A DNA stretch of 64,000 nucleotides from Bimastos eiseni (Eukaryota > Annelida > Clitellata > Crassiclitellata > Lumbricidae): contig OY365807.1 of assembly GCA_959347315.1 (NCBI GenBank), forward strand, positions 28,522,310 to 28,586,309, given 5' to 3'. The notes below the pieces were generated by a model. That model was not told where the DNA came from. It was given only the letters and a program-made list of their open reading frames with translations, and did not search any database. Made by a program: the position numbers and the translations under genes. This document shows, piece after piece, positions 34,931-46,602 of this stretch. Within the stretch, counting starts at the first letter, position 1; each line of letters begins with the position of its first letter.

Positions 34931-37154
34931 AAGAATTCTTTATGCCTCAAAAGGAGGAGACGTAACCGTTCCAGATCATCAAATATTTATGTCTCCGAAC
35001 AATTTCTTGTCACCTGAGAGATAAGAACTGCCTCGGCTAGAAAAAAATTATAATAATGATGATGATAATATAAGAACAATAATAACCGGTGACAATAATT
35101 TATGCATTGCAATATTAGCCAAGTTATGCATTAAAGTGCATTACATTTAGTATGCCTCAAATGGAGAATCGCATTGCTTTTTTTGCATAGGATATTGACC
35201 TGCTTCTGCTTGTGTAGACCAATGCACAACATTGGTCAGCAATGTATGAACTAAACAATGTGTACAACAACATGTGAGCTAATACGAGTTTACTGAGAAG
35301 AGAAAGCTATTGCATAGTTTCACATACAATTCGTGCAGACAATGTTAAACCATAGTACATAAATGACTACACAATACATATATACATAAATAAATACATA
35401 TATATATACATAAATATATATATATATACATAAATATATATATACATAAATATATATATATATACATAAATATATATATATACATAAATATATATATACA
35501 TAAATATATATATACATATATATATACATATATATATACATAAATATATATATATATACATAAATGACTACACAATACATATATACATGCATAGATTTAG
35601 TTAACACTCTACTAATGAATAAATAGCACAAATTATAGTCATTTACAAAAAGTATTGATGTGTATGTAAGAAGTTTAATCATTCAGACACGCTGTGAATT
35701 CAATTGCTTTATAAAATATCATAATCTTGACGTTCCACTTGCATAATTTAAGTATTGCTAGCAAAAAGGCTAAATTGGCGCATAATTAATCGGCCGTAAA
35801 GTCACTTTTACTACTGTTGTCACTGTTTAAAAGATTACAATACAGTGAAGTGGTGTAACAGCGAATAGTCAGCCACAGCAAAACTGACGATAAACCAGAT
35901 AAGTGACCCAACGTCATGAAACGTTTTATCCGTACACAGTTCTGCACAAGCTACGATTTTGAAACAGAATGTGAACCCTATGTACAAAAAGTGATATGTT
36001 ACACGATTAACGGTTGATATGCAAAGTTTACCGTGCGAGAAAACAGTCATCTTAATAAGTATAAGTTGCAATAGCTATCAACAGTTTTTAGAAAAGGCGC
36101 ACATTAATAAAGGTAAAAACTGTGCAGTCTGTTTGGAAGAGACGTTAACGGACTATTCCATGTAGCTGTCGTTCTATTATTTGCGTCGTCATAGGCAAGT
36201 GTTGTCAATCTTTGTCATTTGGATAATTATGATCTACTGCAGTCTCGCTAAATTGAAACTATACTTTCTTTGACCCATCCAGATACTACGAAACTACGGT
36301 AGGATGATTTTGGATGAGACAAGAAGACGTTTGAATGTTGTCAAAAAGGTTGAGGTTTCCTGATTTAAGGAATCTTAGGAATGCGACTAACACAACTTGA
36401 AAACAGTTCCAGATAACCACAAACAAAGATGAGATGAAACTTTGTTAGTTGAGAACTGAAACGAAAGAGCAACTTGTAGAGTTGTTGGCACACAATACAA
36501 CTTGTTTTGAAAGAGTAAAATTTGCATTTTTGTTTGTTTGTTTCTGTTAGGAGTGGCCTATGATGATCTGATGAACTTGGCCTGGATTTCAGGAAAGTAT
36601 GCTCTCGATAAGAATATGTTTACAGATGCCTTTGTATAATACTGTCAACGTTATAAGGATGACATTCTGGATAGGATTGACAGGGAACATCGATCAGCCT
36701 ATTTTGGACCTACTCTGGTCAATACACAAAAGCAGGAGTCAATTCGATAAAAACAAATGCATCGGCTTTGGAATCGCAGACTTGTCAATTGTCTCACCTA
36801 CTGAAGCCCATTACACCATATACAATGCAATATTATCACTACATAAGAGCATGGCTATACTGTCAGTTGTCTCAAGTAGACTTTGTCTTTCGTCGACTAG
36901 CGTGTACTGAAGTGTATGGGAAAACTTAGGACCTACGCAGCTCGTCGTAAAGGGTTTAAACCACGGTAGTAAAACTTAGCGTAACCAACGGTGATTGGTC
37001 GTAGAGTTTTGTCACTGTTATTGGTAGTAGTACCGTGTGCATCATTCAGTTTTTGCTTCAACGTGAGGCCATTCACATGTTTGTTCTCATAGACAATACT
37101 TTGTTATCTGTCAGTTCGTCTGAAGGAAGTTGAAGACAATTGATTCGTCATTTC
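33617..37154. other. 3' flank of basonuclin, no second gene seen
   Basis: AT-rich. The part next to 37155 should be basonuclin 3' UTR. Reverse-strand AATAAA signals (TTTATT on +) occur near 34096 and 34255, but I cannot choose between them. It holds an AAT/AAG microsatellite at about 34860-34933 and a TA-rich array at 35363-35588. An open frame at 36599-36910 has no recognisable domain. Confidence 0.5.
35363..35588. repeat. TA-rich array with duplicated flanks
   Basis: Irregular TATATACATAAATA repeats. A block starting AAATGACTACACAATACAT occurs at both ends (about 35363 and 35564), so the array includes a larger duplication of about 200 bases. Confidence 0.85.
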
Positions 37155-40100
37155 TCAGAGTGCCAGTTGTCTGGCCACAGTGGCCACAGGGGCACCAGAA
37201 GTGATGATCAGGTGTTTGTGCAGGTTCTCGTTCTGGCTGTGGCGGTTGCGACTCTTTCTCGTTGAGAAGATCTTGTCGCATCCGCCGATCGTGCAGCGGT
37301 ACATCTCCTTCGGATGGGCGCGTTCTTGGTGCTCTTTCAGCGCCAGGTTGTCCTTGAACGGATCCTGGCAGATGTGACAGACGACGCACCCTGTGGCATC
37401 TGACGTCACAGCGAGGACAGGTGAGTCACCGCTCTGGCTGTCGTCAACTTCCATGGAGTTGGGAGGTTGGGAGGAAGACGTAAGCGGCAGAGGAAGAGGA
37501 GGAAGAGGAGGAGGCAGCGCGACAGAGGAAGACTGAGTTTCCCTCTCCTGAACTACTGCACCACACGCTGTTCCTGCGCTTCCTTCGTCAGAGTCGTGGC
37601 TTGCGCGGCGTTGAGGGCTTGCGTGAACGTTCTTTGAGAGATTGAGGACGACACATGGAGACTCCGTGTCACTGCCATCCACTCCCACTCCCACTCCCAC
37701 TCCTCCTCCTCCTCCTCCTCCTGCTCGTCTGTCGGACACAATGCTGCTGGAACTGACGTCACAAGGAGGCGTGTCTTGGCCGACCTTGGCGTTCTCTGTA
37801 GATGACGGATGCGGTGCAGTCGAAAGCAGCCTTCGATGAAGGTTGAGGTTGGCACTGTGTCGGTCACGACTGCGCTTCGACGGAAAGGCTGCGTTGCATC
37901 CCTCAACCATGCACACGTGACTGGACTTGGAGTGGGGACCAGCAACGGAGTCTGCGCTTGACCGGACGCCGAAGTGCGTCTGGAAACTCTTGTTACACGT
38001 CTGACACTTTCTGTCCATCTCAGCGTCATCGATGCACTTGAGATCGGCCACTCCTGAGTCGTTCACTTCGCTGCTGCTGTCGCGACTGCGCACAGGAGAC
38101 TCAAGCACAAAGCCAGCGCATCCCATCGATCGGTCCCTGGCCAACAGGTGGCGCTCGTCATAGTCGCCGCTCGCCATCGACAGGTTTTCAGAGACGGAAC
38201 TGTTCTGTGGTGACGATGGGTGGACCATATTTAACGGAAGATTCTCCATTGATGGACTTACTGCCGTTGTACTGACCGACGGGGTACTTGTACGTGGTTC
38301 AGAGGTGCTGACACAGGGGCCAGGGGTACTGGTGCGTGGCCCAGGCAGTCCTCTTCCTTCGTCAACAACATCGCCTGCAGGTATCGGTGATTGATGTGTA
38401 ACGTTGTCCATTTGCGAACCGTCTCCTCTTCCACCATCTACTGCTGCCTGAACCTCGCAGACCGTCAGAGGCTCAGTGGCAGAGTTCGAGTCCCCGCCTC
38501 TTACGCTAACGTCCAAGTCCTTTACCGTTCGTACTTTGCTGTCTGATGTCACATGGTCCTGTGCGCATGCGTCTGCACTGCTGCTGCAGTCGAATCCGTC
38601 CAACAGGTGGTTGGTGCCACGACAGGGTCTCTTCTCCTCCGGTGACTCATCGACAGAATTGTCATCGCTGACTATCTCGTCTGTCTGAAGCGAGCACCTC
38701 GTTGGAACGGCGCTCTTCCGTTTGCTGCTGCTGCGACACTGACCGACCTCTGGCGGTAGATCATGACACTGCTTCAGGTCCTCTGCTTTCCTCGCTTCTT
38801 CTTCAGCGGGTGTCTTCTGTTGGTCTATCGCCAGCACCGGAAGTGCCATTGCCAGTGTTGCCTGGTGGAACCGAGGACCCTCGACGAGAACCTGAGCTGG
38901 CAGTGACACGACCGGAAGTCCGGGGTTCAAAAAGAACCGAGGGGTGGCACCGAGTGGAAACGCGGCGTGCGGTTGAGCGAGGGTCTCTGCAAGAGCGGCT
39001 GGATCGCCCTCGGAGCTGTCCGACATGACATCGAGGACGACCGGTTGAGGTCGTTGTACGAACCCATTGCCAGGGACACCACCACCGCCGCCCAGAAGAA
39101 CACCAGTGCCGCCACAACTGCCCTCGTCGTGGGAGAGAGGGTGCGGTGAATACACTCCCTTTGCTGCCTCATCGTCGTCGTCGTCCTCGTCCTCCTGATT
39201 GGAGCTGACAAGATTATCTGGCAATTTGCGTCGCACGGTCTGTGGCATGTGTAGCTTTGGGTTTGGATTGGCGCTGTGTCTGTTGCGACTTCGTCTAGAG
39301 CTGAACATCATCGTACATCCGTCGACCGTACAGCGGTGCATCTCTTTCAGATGGACTGCGCTGTAGTGGATCTTCAGGGCGCCCTTGTCGCAGAACGTCT
39401 TGTGACAAGCCGTGCACAGGACGCGCTTCTTTCCGCTCGGCGAGATCAGGGTACCTCCGTAGCCAGGCGTCGGCTGCCAAGGGCGCTTCATCGGGTTCGA
39501 CGATTTCCGCAGGTGCTTCAGCTTCTGGTGGGCGAAGATCGACGAATTTGGATTGCTGGCTGCTGCTGCGGCTGCTGCCGCTGCTGCAGCAGCTGCGATG
39601 GATGTTTGTGCCGCAACCACGGATGCAGATGAACTGTTGAAGATGAGGGGAGCGACGGATGCGGCGACCCTCATGTCCTTGATGCTGTAGTTGATGGCAC
39701 CGTCCGTCTGCGTGCAGTCTCTCATCTGCTGCGCTTCTGTGGCACTTCCCTTGACCGACTTATCGTCCGGTGCTTCCGACTTGACCATCATCAGATGGGG
39801 TCCAGCGACGGTTGGAATGGCCGTTGCCTGACCACTGGCTCCCACCGCTAGATTCAGGAGTGCCCTACCATCGAGCTGCTTCGATGAGGCGGCGGCAGCG
39901 TCCATGGGAATGGCTGGACTGGCCTTTGGACTGGCCATCGATTCCTTACGGTAGTCGAACGGTTCCATTGTCTGGAGGCTGCGTAAGGGAGAGCGAGACA
40001 GTGGGTTGATGATGTTCGGAGGAGGAGGGGCAGTGGAAGCTGGACTGGACAGACCGGGTTTTCCAATGGCAGGTGACAGATTGTGGAGAATGGTCGGGGT

Positions 40101-40424
40101 GAGAAGCCGGGCAAACCCTGCGGCGGTCGTCAGATGGGGGTACATGAAGGTGCGCGAGAGCAGTTGTTGGGCGGCATCGTAGCCCTTGATGAAGCTCTGC
40201 ATGCCCACGTTGCTCCTCTCGATGAACTTCTTGATGTCGGACTCCGTCCTTGAGGTGAGGAGGCAGTGGGCCCCGCTCGGTCTCGGTTGGTCCCATCCGT
40301 CGCGAGAGATGAGTTCCTGGGCGATGGCCTTCGTCTCTCCAAATCGGAGAAACTGTTGGAGTATTAGCTGCTCCTCTTCGTAGGTGGCGATCGACCATTT
40401 GTCCAAAACACGACCCGTCGAGTC
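37155..40424 (-). CDS. Basonuclin last exon (three zinc-finger pairs)
   Basis: 3,270 nt, phase 0 after a TGTCTTACAG acceptor on the - strand. It starts [18 protein letters not shown] and ends with TGA at 37157-37155. Pair 1 is [17 protein letters not shown] followed by [19 protein letters not shown], fully canonical. Pair 2 starts [20 protein letters not shown] and lacks a normal His pair; its second finger ([19 protein letters not shown]) is intact. Pair 3 is [17 protein letters not shown] with [19 protein letters not shown], canonical. Acidic ([14 protein letters not shown]), poly-Ala and poly-Gly (with GVGVGVGV) stretches separate the pairs. [12 protein letters not shown] may be a nuclear localisation signal. 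Confidence 0.95.
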   Translation of the reverse strand, partial: DSTGRVLDKWSIATYEEEQLILQQFLRFGETKAIAQELISRDGWDQPRPSGAHCLLTSRTESDIKKFIERSNVGMQSFIKGYDAAQQLLSRTFMYPHLTTAAGFARLLTPTILHNLSPAIGKPGLSSPASTAPPPPNIINPLSRSPLRSLQTMEPFDYRKESMASPKASPAIPMDAAAASSKQLDGRALLNLAVGASGQATAIPTVAGPHLMMVKSEAPDDKSVKGSATEAQQMRDCTQTDGAINYSIKDMRVAASVAPLIFNSSSASVVAAQTSIAAAAAAAAAAAAASNPNSSIFAHQKLKHLRKSSNPMKRPWQPTPGYGGTLISPSGKKRVLCTACHKTFCDKGALKIHYSAVHLKEMHRCTVDGCTMMFSSRRSRNRHSANPNPKLHMPQTVRRKLPDNLVSSNQEDEDDDDDEAAKGVYSPHPLSHDEGSCGGTGVLLGGGGGVPGNGFVQRPQPVVLDVMSDSSEGDPAALAETLAQPHAAFPLGATPRFFLNPGLPVVSLPAQVLVEGPRFHQATLAMALPVLAIDQQKTPAEEEARKAEDLKQCHDLPPEVGQCRSSSKRKSAVPTRCSLQTDEIVSDDNSVDESPEEKRPCRGTNHLLDGFDCSSSADACAQDHVTSDSKVRTVKDLDVSVRGGDSNSATEPLTVCEVQAAVDGGRGDGSQMDNVTHQSPIPAGDVVDEGRGLPGPRTSTPGPCVSTSEPRTSTPSVSTTAVSPSMENLPLNMVHPSSPQNSSVSENLSMASGDYDERHLLARDRSMGCAGFVLESPVRSRDSSSEVNDSGVADLKCIDDAEMDRKCQTCNKSFQTHFGVRSSADSVAGPHSKSSHVCMVEGCNAAFPSKRSRDRHSANLNLHRRLLSTAPHPSSTENAKVGQDTPPCDVSSSSIVSDRRAGGGGGGGVGVGVGVDGSDTESPCVVLNLSKNVHASPQRRASHDSDEGSAGTACGAVVQERETQSSSVALPPPLPPLPLPLTSSSQPPNSMEVDDSQSGDSPVLAVTSDATGCVVCHICQDPFKDNLALKEHQERAHPKEMYRCTIGGCDKIFSTRKSRNRHSQNENLHKHLIITSGAPVATVARQLAL

Positions 40425-40703
40425 CTGTAAGACACGCGCAGTGAGTCATCGAGCGAGAGCCTCTAATTCAACTATTTATATAGCGCTCTAATGCCACTGT
40501 CAGACGCAGTGCAACGATCCTGCTGCTGATAGGGAGAACTCGGGTCATGAGTGTAAGACAATTAGAGAACTGCTGCGTTGCTTCCACTACGCATGATGGG
40601 TATAAAGAGTGAATGAGCGTTGTATATAGAAGTGGTACTTAATAAGATAGAGAGAGACCAATAGACAGACAGAGAGAGTGGATTGAAAGACAGACGAGAA
40701 GTT

Positions 40704-40758
<55 letters not shown>

Positions 40759-41119
40759 CGGAGAGAGAGAGAGAGAGAGGGAGAGAGAGGGAGAGAGAGG
40801 GACGGAGACAGAGACAGAGAGAGACAGGGACAGAGAGAGACGGAGAGAGAAACAGAGAGACAGAGAGAGAGAGATAGAGAGAGACAGAGAGAGAAACAGA
40901 GAGACAGACAGAGAGAAACAGAGAGAGAGGGAGAAAGAAACAGAGACACAGAGAAACAGAGAGAGAGAGAGAGAAAAACAGAGAGACAGGGAGAGAGAAA
41001 AACAGAGAGACAGGGAGAGAGAAGCAGAGAGAGAGAGAGAGAAGCAGAGAGAGAGAGAGACAGAGAGAGACGGAGAGAGAAACAGAGAGACAGAGAGAGA
41101 AAGAAACAGAGACACAGAG

Positions 41120-41160
<41 letters not shown>

Positions 41161-44100
41161 GAGAGAGAGAGAGATGGAGAGGTCATACATGCATGCATAC
41201 ATACGCACTTGGTTACATGCATGCATATATTCACACATGCATTCGTTCACATGCGTAGATAAACTATATACGCATCAATGAAAACTGCGATATTTAATCA
41301 CAGGCGCTGAGCGTTAAGTAAACCCGAAGCAGACGATGGTCTGATTCAATTCGATAAACTTAAAACCTCCTGCATAATATTATTGTTCCACCGACCGCTG
41401 ATCACATCCGTCTCTTCATTTAAGTGGCAAGACATTCACCGGTGCCAGAGGGGGGTGCCCACTTTAGAAGATGTCCAATGTTGAAGAAAGTTTCTTAACA
41501 GCCGATTCATATAACAACCTTATTTCGATTTTAAAAAACCTATTAGATCAACTCTCTGTTTGATTACAACTGATGACGTCAGATCAAGTTGGATCAGATA
41601 ATGTCTGCTCAAGAAACCTGCTTACGATAAGAAGATTAGATTACTTTAGATGAAATCTGATCAGATAAGAGCCGACAGAGTAAAACATTCATCTATTGTA
41701 AATAATATCAGTCAGAGTCTGATTGGATTACAAAAATCGAGTCAAATGAAAACTATTCATTCTCTGGAGTAATCCTCGATCGTAAATAAGAGAGCTTATT
41801 TAGATATTGATAAAAGAACAGATGAGCTTAGATGGTGATTAATGAATAGATGAGTCTAGAGATAATGACTAAGGAAAAGCTAAGCTCAGATAGTGATTAT
41901 AAAAACATAAATGTATGAGCTCAGTTAGTGATTAAAGAACAGATGAGTCTAGACAGTGATTATAACCTTTACCACTTCTGAGGCCGCTGTGAGCTTCCAA
42001 TTTTAATACGTTTGCTGTAATAATTGGAAGGGTAAGGGTTAAAGAACAGATGAGTTTAGATAGTCATTATAGAGCAGGATATACTCTTGTTAGAGTCGTA
42101 TGTTGTTAGATGAAGAAGTGAATGTACTGACGTGTAGTATGTATCCTCTGGCGTAATCCTCGTAAGACCATCCGAAGCTGTGCAGGACTTGAAGGACCTC
42201 ATCGTGTTGGACGACGCTGAACAACCGGTCGAGGAGGATCTTGAGGCGAATGGGAGTGGCATGGGCGCCGTACAACATAAGGCTGGCTATATCGAAGACG
42301 ATGTTAGGCTGGACGACCTCCACCGATTGACCACTCACTTGATGCGCAGGCGTACGATAGGCCATCTTGTCCAACGCTGAATAATTCAATCACAGGCAGC
42401 AATTACTAAGCGCTATCTTAACTGAGCAAATGAATGACCATAAATAGATATGCACTGATAAGCATCTGTATCTAAATTCTACACACAAACACACAGAGGC
42501 CTAAACACACATACCCCCCCCCCCACACACACCTACACACACACCGACATACACACATACGCACACACAGTCATCTCAGTCAGTCATTGTTCATTCTTAC
42601 TTTCAAGTATCCACCCACTCATTCGCCCATCAACTATTCAACCCCTTAATCGATTGATTCAATTTCCACACATTACATGTAGTACTAGCACATCATCAGT
42701 TTATCTACCCAAAATCGCCCCAACGAAGTCTCAGTAAAAGATCTCAGACGATTATAAAACGTGAATGTTTTTTATCCCTATTCTGAAGAACATTAGAACA
42801 TCCAATCCAGATGAATAATCCTCCAAACGTACAGCGTACGAATTTGCATTTTGAACTGGAAACCAGTCTATCCACGGGAACTGTGTGGTTGAGGGAATCG
42901 ATGGCGCCTCTGAGGAGTTTCTCTAGGTGGCGCTATACAAATTCACGATAAGGACAACGACAGGAATTGACAAAACCCAATGCAAAACAACATTTATGTA
43001 TGCATGCCGCATACATAAGTCTTTAAATATACACACACATGAACCTACATACACATACCGACATATATATGCACTAATTATGTGTATACATACAGTCACA
43101 TACACATATGCATGCAATAGGTAGACTAAATATACCGACAGTCAGACAGACAGACGGCACGAGAGAGACGTGGAACTATGAATAAGTAATTTGTTAATTT
43201 TCGATTGTCATGTTTGGCTTCGTCCGGTTTAAATGTTGTCTGAAACTCATACATTTGCGCTCCTTTATAAAATGTGAAATTAACCCCATCCTAACAATAG
43301 AATAGAATAATATCGACTGAGTTAGGTGAAACATGGACTAAATAATTGGGACATAAGATTCCAGAAATGAAGGAGCAAGCAGTTCAGTTGACAGCGGCTT
43401 CCAAGAGAGGTCCTTTCAGTGAACGTTAATTAAGGTCATTATTTAAAGATCCTTCGACGCGCCGTCGTCAGCGTCAACCGATTAGACTTTACGCAATTTG
43501 ATGACGCAGGGTTTTCCCCTTCTTCAGTATATAGCGCAGCTAATCCTTCTCATAATTTTACATTGTTCAGGTCATAGAGACCACACGACGATCGAACTAC
43601 AGTAATTGCGGAAGCCATCCTAACAACGACGACGACGATGACGATAATAACGACAACTTATCATCAGTGGAGAGTCATCTGCCAATGGAACGCGGTCCCC
43701 ATGTAGGCCTAGCCTCGTTCTCGATAGTCGTGCTCTGACGTCACATCAATCTCGCAGACGACCGGTGGAGTGATACATCAGACTAATTTGCGTCTCCTTC
43801 CGCCGGTCAATGACAACTTAATGCAACCCGGTAATAGATTGTTTCGGCCGACCGATTATCCAGTGGCTTAATACGAGCAATCGCTATGTCATAACCCCGA
43901 TTAGGAACCTTTGACGACCCGTTTCATTTAACCCATGTGACCTGTTGGGTAAACTGTGGACGAGTCGCGTAATAATTATTGTCTGACAATTTCCAATATA
44001 TCGGGGTTATTACATAGCGTGTGTGGCACGGTGGCCGATTGGTTAGAGCGGTCGGCCAGTAACGTTCAGTGTGCGCTGAGTGAGCGGGTTCGACCCTCGT

Positions 44101-46562
44101 CCGAGGAGTTACTGTGCAGGGACCTTGAGGAAATCCTTTGCGCACAATTGCTCTGCAGTACAATTGTCAACTGCAGTTGCGCCGTCGAGGCGTGTGCACT
44201 TCTGAATAAAAGACGTTGGAAGAAGGGCGATTCAAATTTCAGAATAAAATAAATAAATTAAATTAAATTAAAAATCTAGAGTTTGATTCGTAATAAGGCC
44301 TTTGTCAAGCCCACTAAGCCACTTTTTAGTCTTTCATCGTGGAACATTCTATTAATTAACTATGATGTAGTTATTATTTTACTACGTTTGCCACCATTCC
44401 CACTGTAGCTAAATATATATATATATATATGAAATATATCTATATATCTATGTATATATCTATATATATATATATATCTATATATAAATATATCTATATA
44501 TATATACATATATGTATATATGAAATATTTGGTGGCCATAAGAGCCTGATTATATCCCTTCTGTTTTGTCAACGCATTTTGTGCAATATATCAAATTTCA
44601 TTTCTCATATGTGAAATTCGTGTCAATAAAAAGTTTTTGTTTGTTTGTTGTATTCTGACATTATTGTTGATGACTCCATGGTAAGTATGAAAGACGACAA
44701 GGATATAATGTATACATGTACCTCATCTTGAGAGATTTGGGTTTGTGGTATAGTTTTGCATATATGTAATATGTAATAATTACATCAGCTATATGCCAAA
44801 CAGTGTGTCCAGTTGATGACGTATAGAACTGTTTCTGCAAAGTTGCGATCTAAGTTTTGTTTCGCATCTCGTGTTAAGGTGCAAATGCTATCATTCGGCG
44901 GATTAAGGAGGTAGGTCTACTTAGAACGAACGCGTTGCAATGCAGAACTTTACAGAGTTCCATTGCCTGGTATCAAGTGTCTTTAAATCCTGTTTTATCA
45001 ATGAACTATTCATTTAAAGTGCTATAGCCAACTGCCATACAATATGACTGGTCTCCGGAATTGTGATTGATGACGAGGCTTGTCTCAATTTCTCATTAAG
45101 AATTTTAAGGCTATAACTCGAAAACTTTAGAGGCTAATGTAAGAAGAGTTTGAATCTAATCCTTTTGCATTTTATCTATTTCATGGAGACACTCTCTATC
45201 AAGGAAACGTATCACGAGTGAAAAACCAGTTATTAAGCAACAACAGCACATGCTATACGAATTAAGTTAGTGAGTGAGTATATTCTTTGTTAATCAATTG
45301 GCATTTTGCTAATCGCGCCCTGGTTAAGGTCTACACTACAGACATCCACTAAACACAATTTGAAAAGCACGTGACATCCTAGCAATAAATAACAAGGCGC
45401 ACAGGTAAGCAAAAGGAGACAGTGGGACAAATGGCGACATAGCATTACAGCCACCGTTGCGTCAAAGATGATTATTTTCATGATCACTATTTAAGATTAG
45501 GTGTCACCAATCGATTATGACGTAACCTCAGGTAGGGCCACTCAGTACTCGATCTTTCTTTGTGGGGTCACACCAGGTTTGTCGCCAGCTCATCACCGAA
45601 ATCATGATTTTTATATCACATCGAAAACAATTTTGGTCTGTGTGGTAACCAGTGGTCAGATCACGAAACAAAGACAGCAGGACAGACACAATAACAACCA
45701 GGTATACAGACACACGCACACAAACAACGAATGCACAGTCGGAGACAGACACGAGACAGATGCATTCATAAGGGCATACAGAGCAGTCGAAGACAAAGAC
45801 GTGGAGATGTGCGGAGAGAAAAATAGAGCGAGCAACCGAGAGTGGGAGAGAGGGAGAGACAGACAGACAGAGACGCGTAACGGATGACCGGCTGACTCAG
45901 ATCGGGGCAGATTACAGTGTGGCGGATGTGAGCCACAAGGGAGCGGTTGGCATTCGGCGGCGTCTGCTGTGGCCGACAAGCACCTGCAGCCGTTTAGGCG
46001 AACAGCGAAACCGTTTTCACTTAACGCCAAACTCTCTCTATATACGTAGCTGGTGCTTCTTAATTCATTGTCGAACAAGACATACAGCCATCCATAGGAG
46101 CAAGAGCAGGAAGTAGAGGATGAGCAAGAGAAGGATGGAGAGGAAGGAAGAAGATGTAGAGGGCGAGCAAGAGGAAGATGGAAAGGAAGGGAGAGGAAAA
46201 AGAGAGAGAACAGGAGAAGCAAGATGAGGATGAAAAGGAAGGAGATGAGGGAAAAGCACGAACGCAAGAGAATTAGTGACGAGAAGAGTAGAACCACGAG
46301 AATCAAGAGGGGGAGACTATGGAGGCGTAAGAAAAAAACAGGAAAACTAAGAAGCCAATTAACAAGTAGAATCCAATGAGGAAGAGAATGAAAAAAGAAA
46401 AACAGATCATTAGATAGAGGTGAAGCAGGAGAAAAATCTAATAGAGTACGCTTGTTGTGCAAGGAATGAAGAGGAATATGATAGACAATAAATCTAGGAG
46501 ACGAGTATGAGGAGCATTACAAAGACCAGAAAATAAAGAGCAGGGAAAGAAGATGAAGACCG

Positions 46563-46602
<40 letters not shown>

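Noticed and set aside
35320..35682. 120-codon Tyr/Ile-rich frame
   Set aside because: It is a translation of the TA-rich array.
36599..36910. 103-codon + strand frame (GNIDQPILDLLWSIHKSRSQ)
   Set aside because: No recognisable domain, no splice sites in phase, and neighbouring frames show stops; may be an old repeat remnant.
37553..40449. Several open frames on both strands inside the basonuclin last exon
   Set aside because: They are shadows of a long GC-rich coding exon whose true frame is fixed by the zinc fingers.
40587..41250. Long Ser/Leu-rich - strand frames (215 and 182 codons)
   Set aside because: They are translations of the (GA)n tract in a basonuclin intron.
45656..46462. 268-codon hydrophobic frame on the - strand that looks like a membrane protein
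   Set aside because: It is the complement of a purine-rich intron tract; Leu, Phe and Ser come from CTC/TTC runs. No start context, domain or codon pattern supports it.
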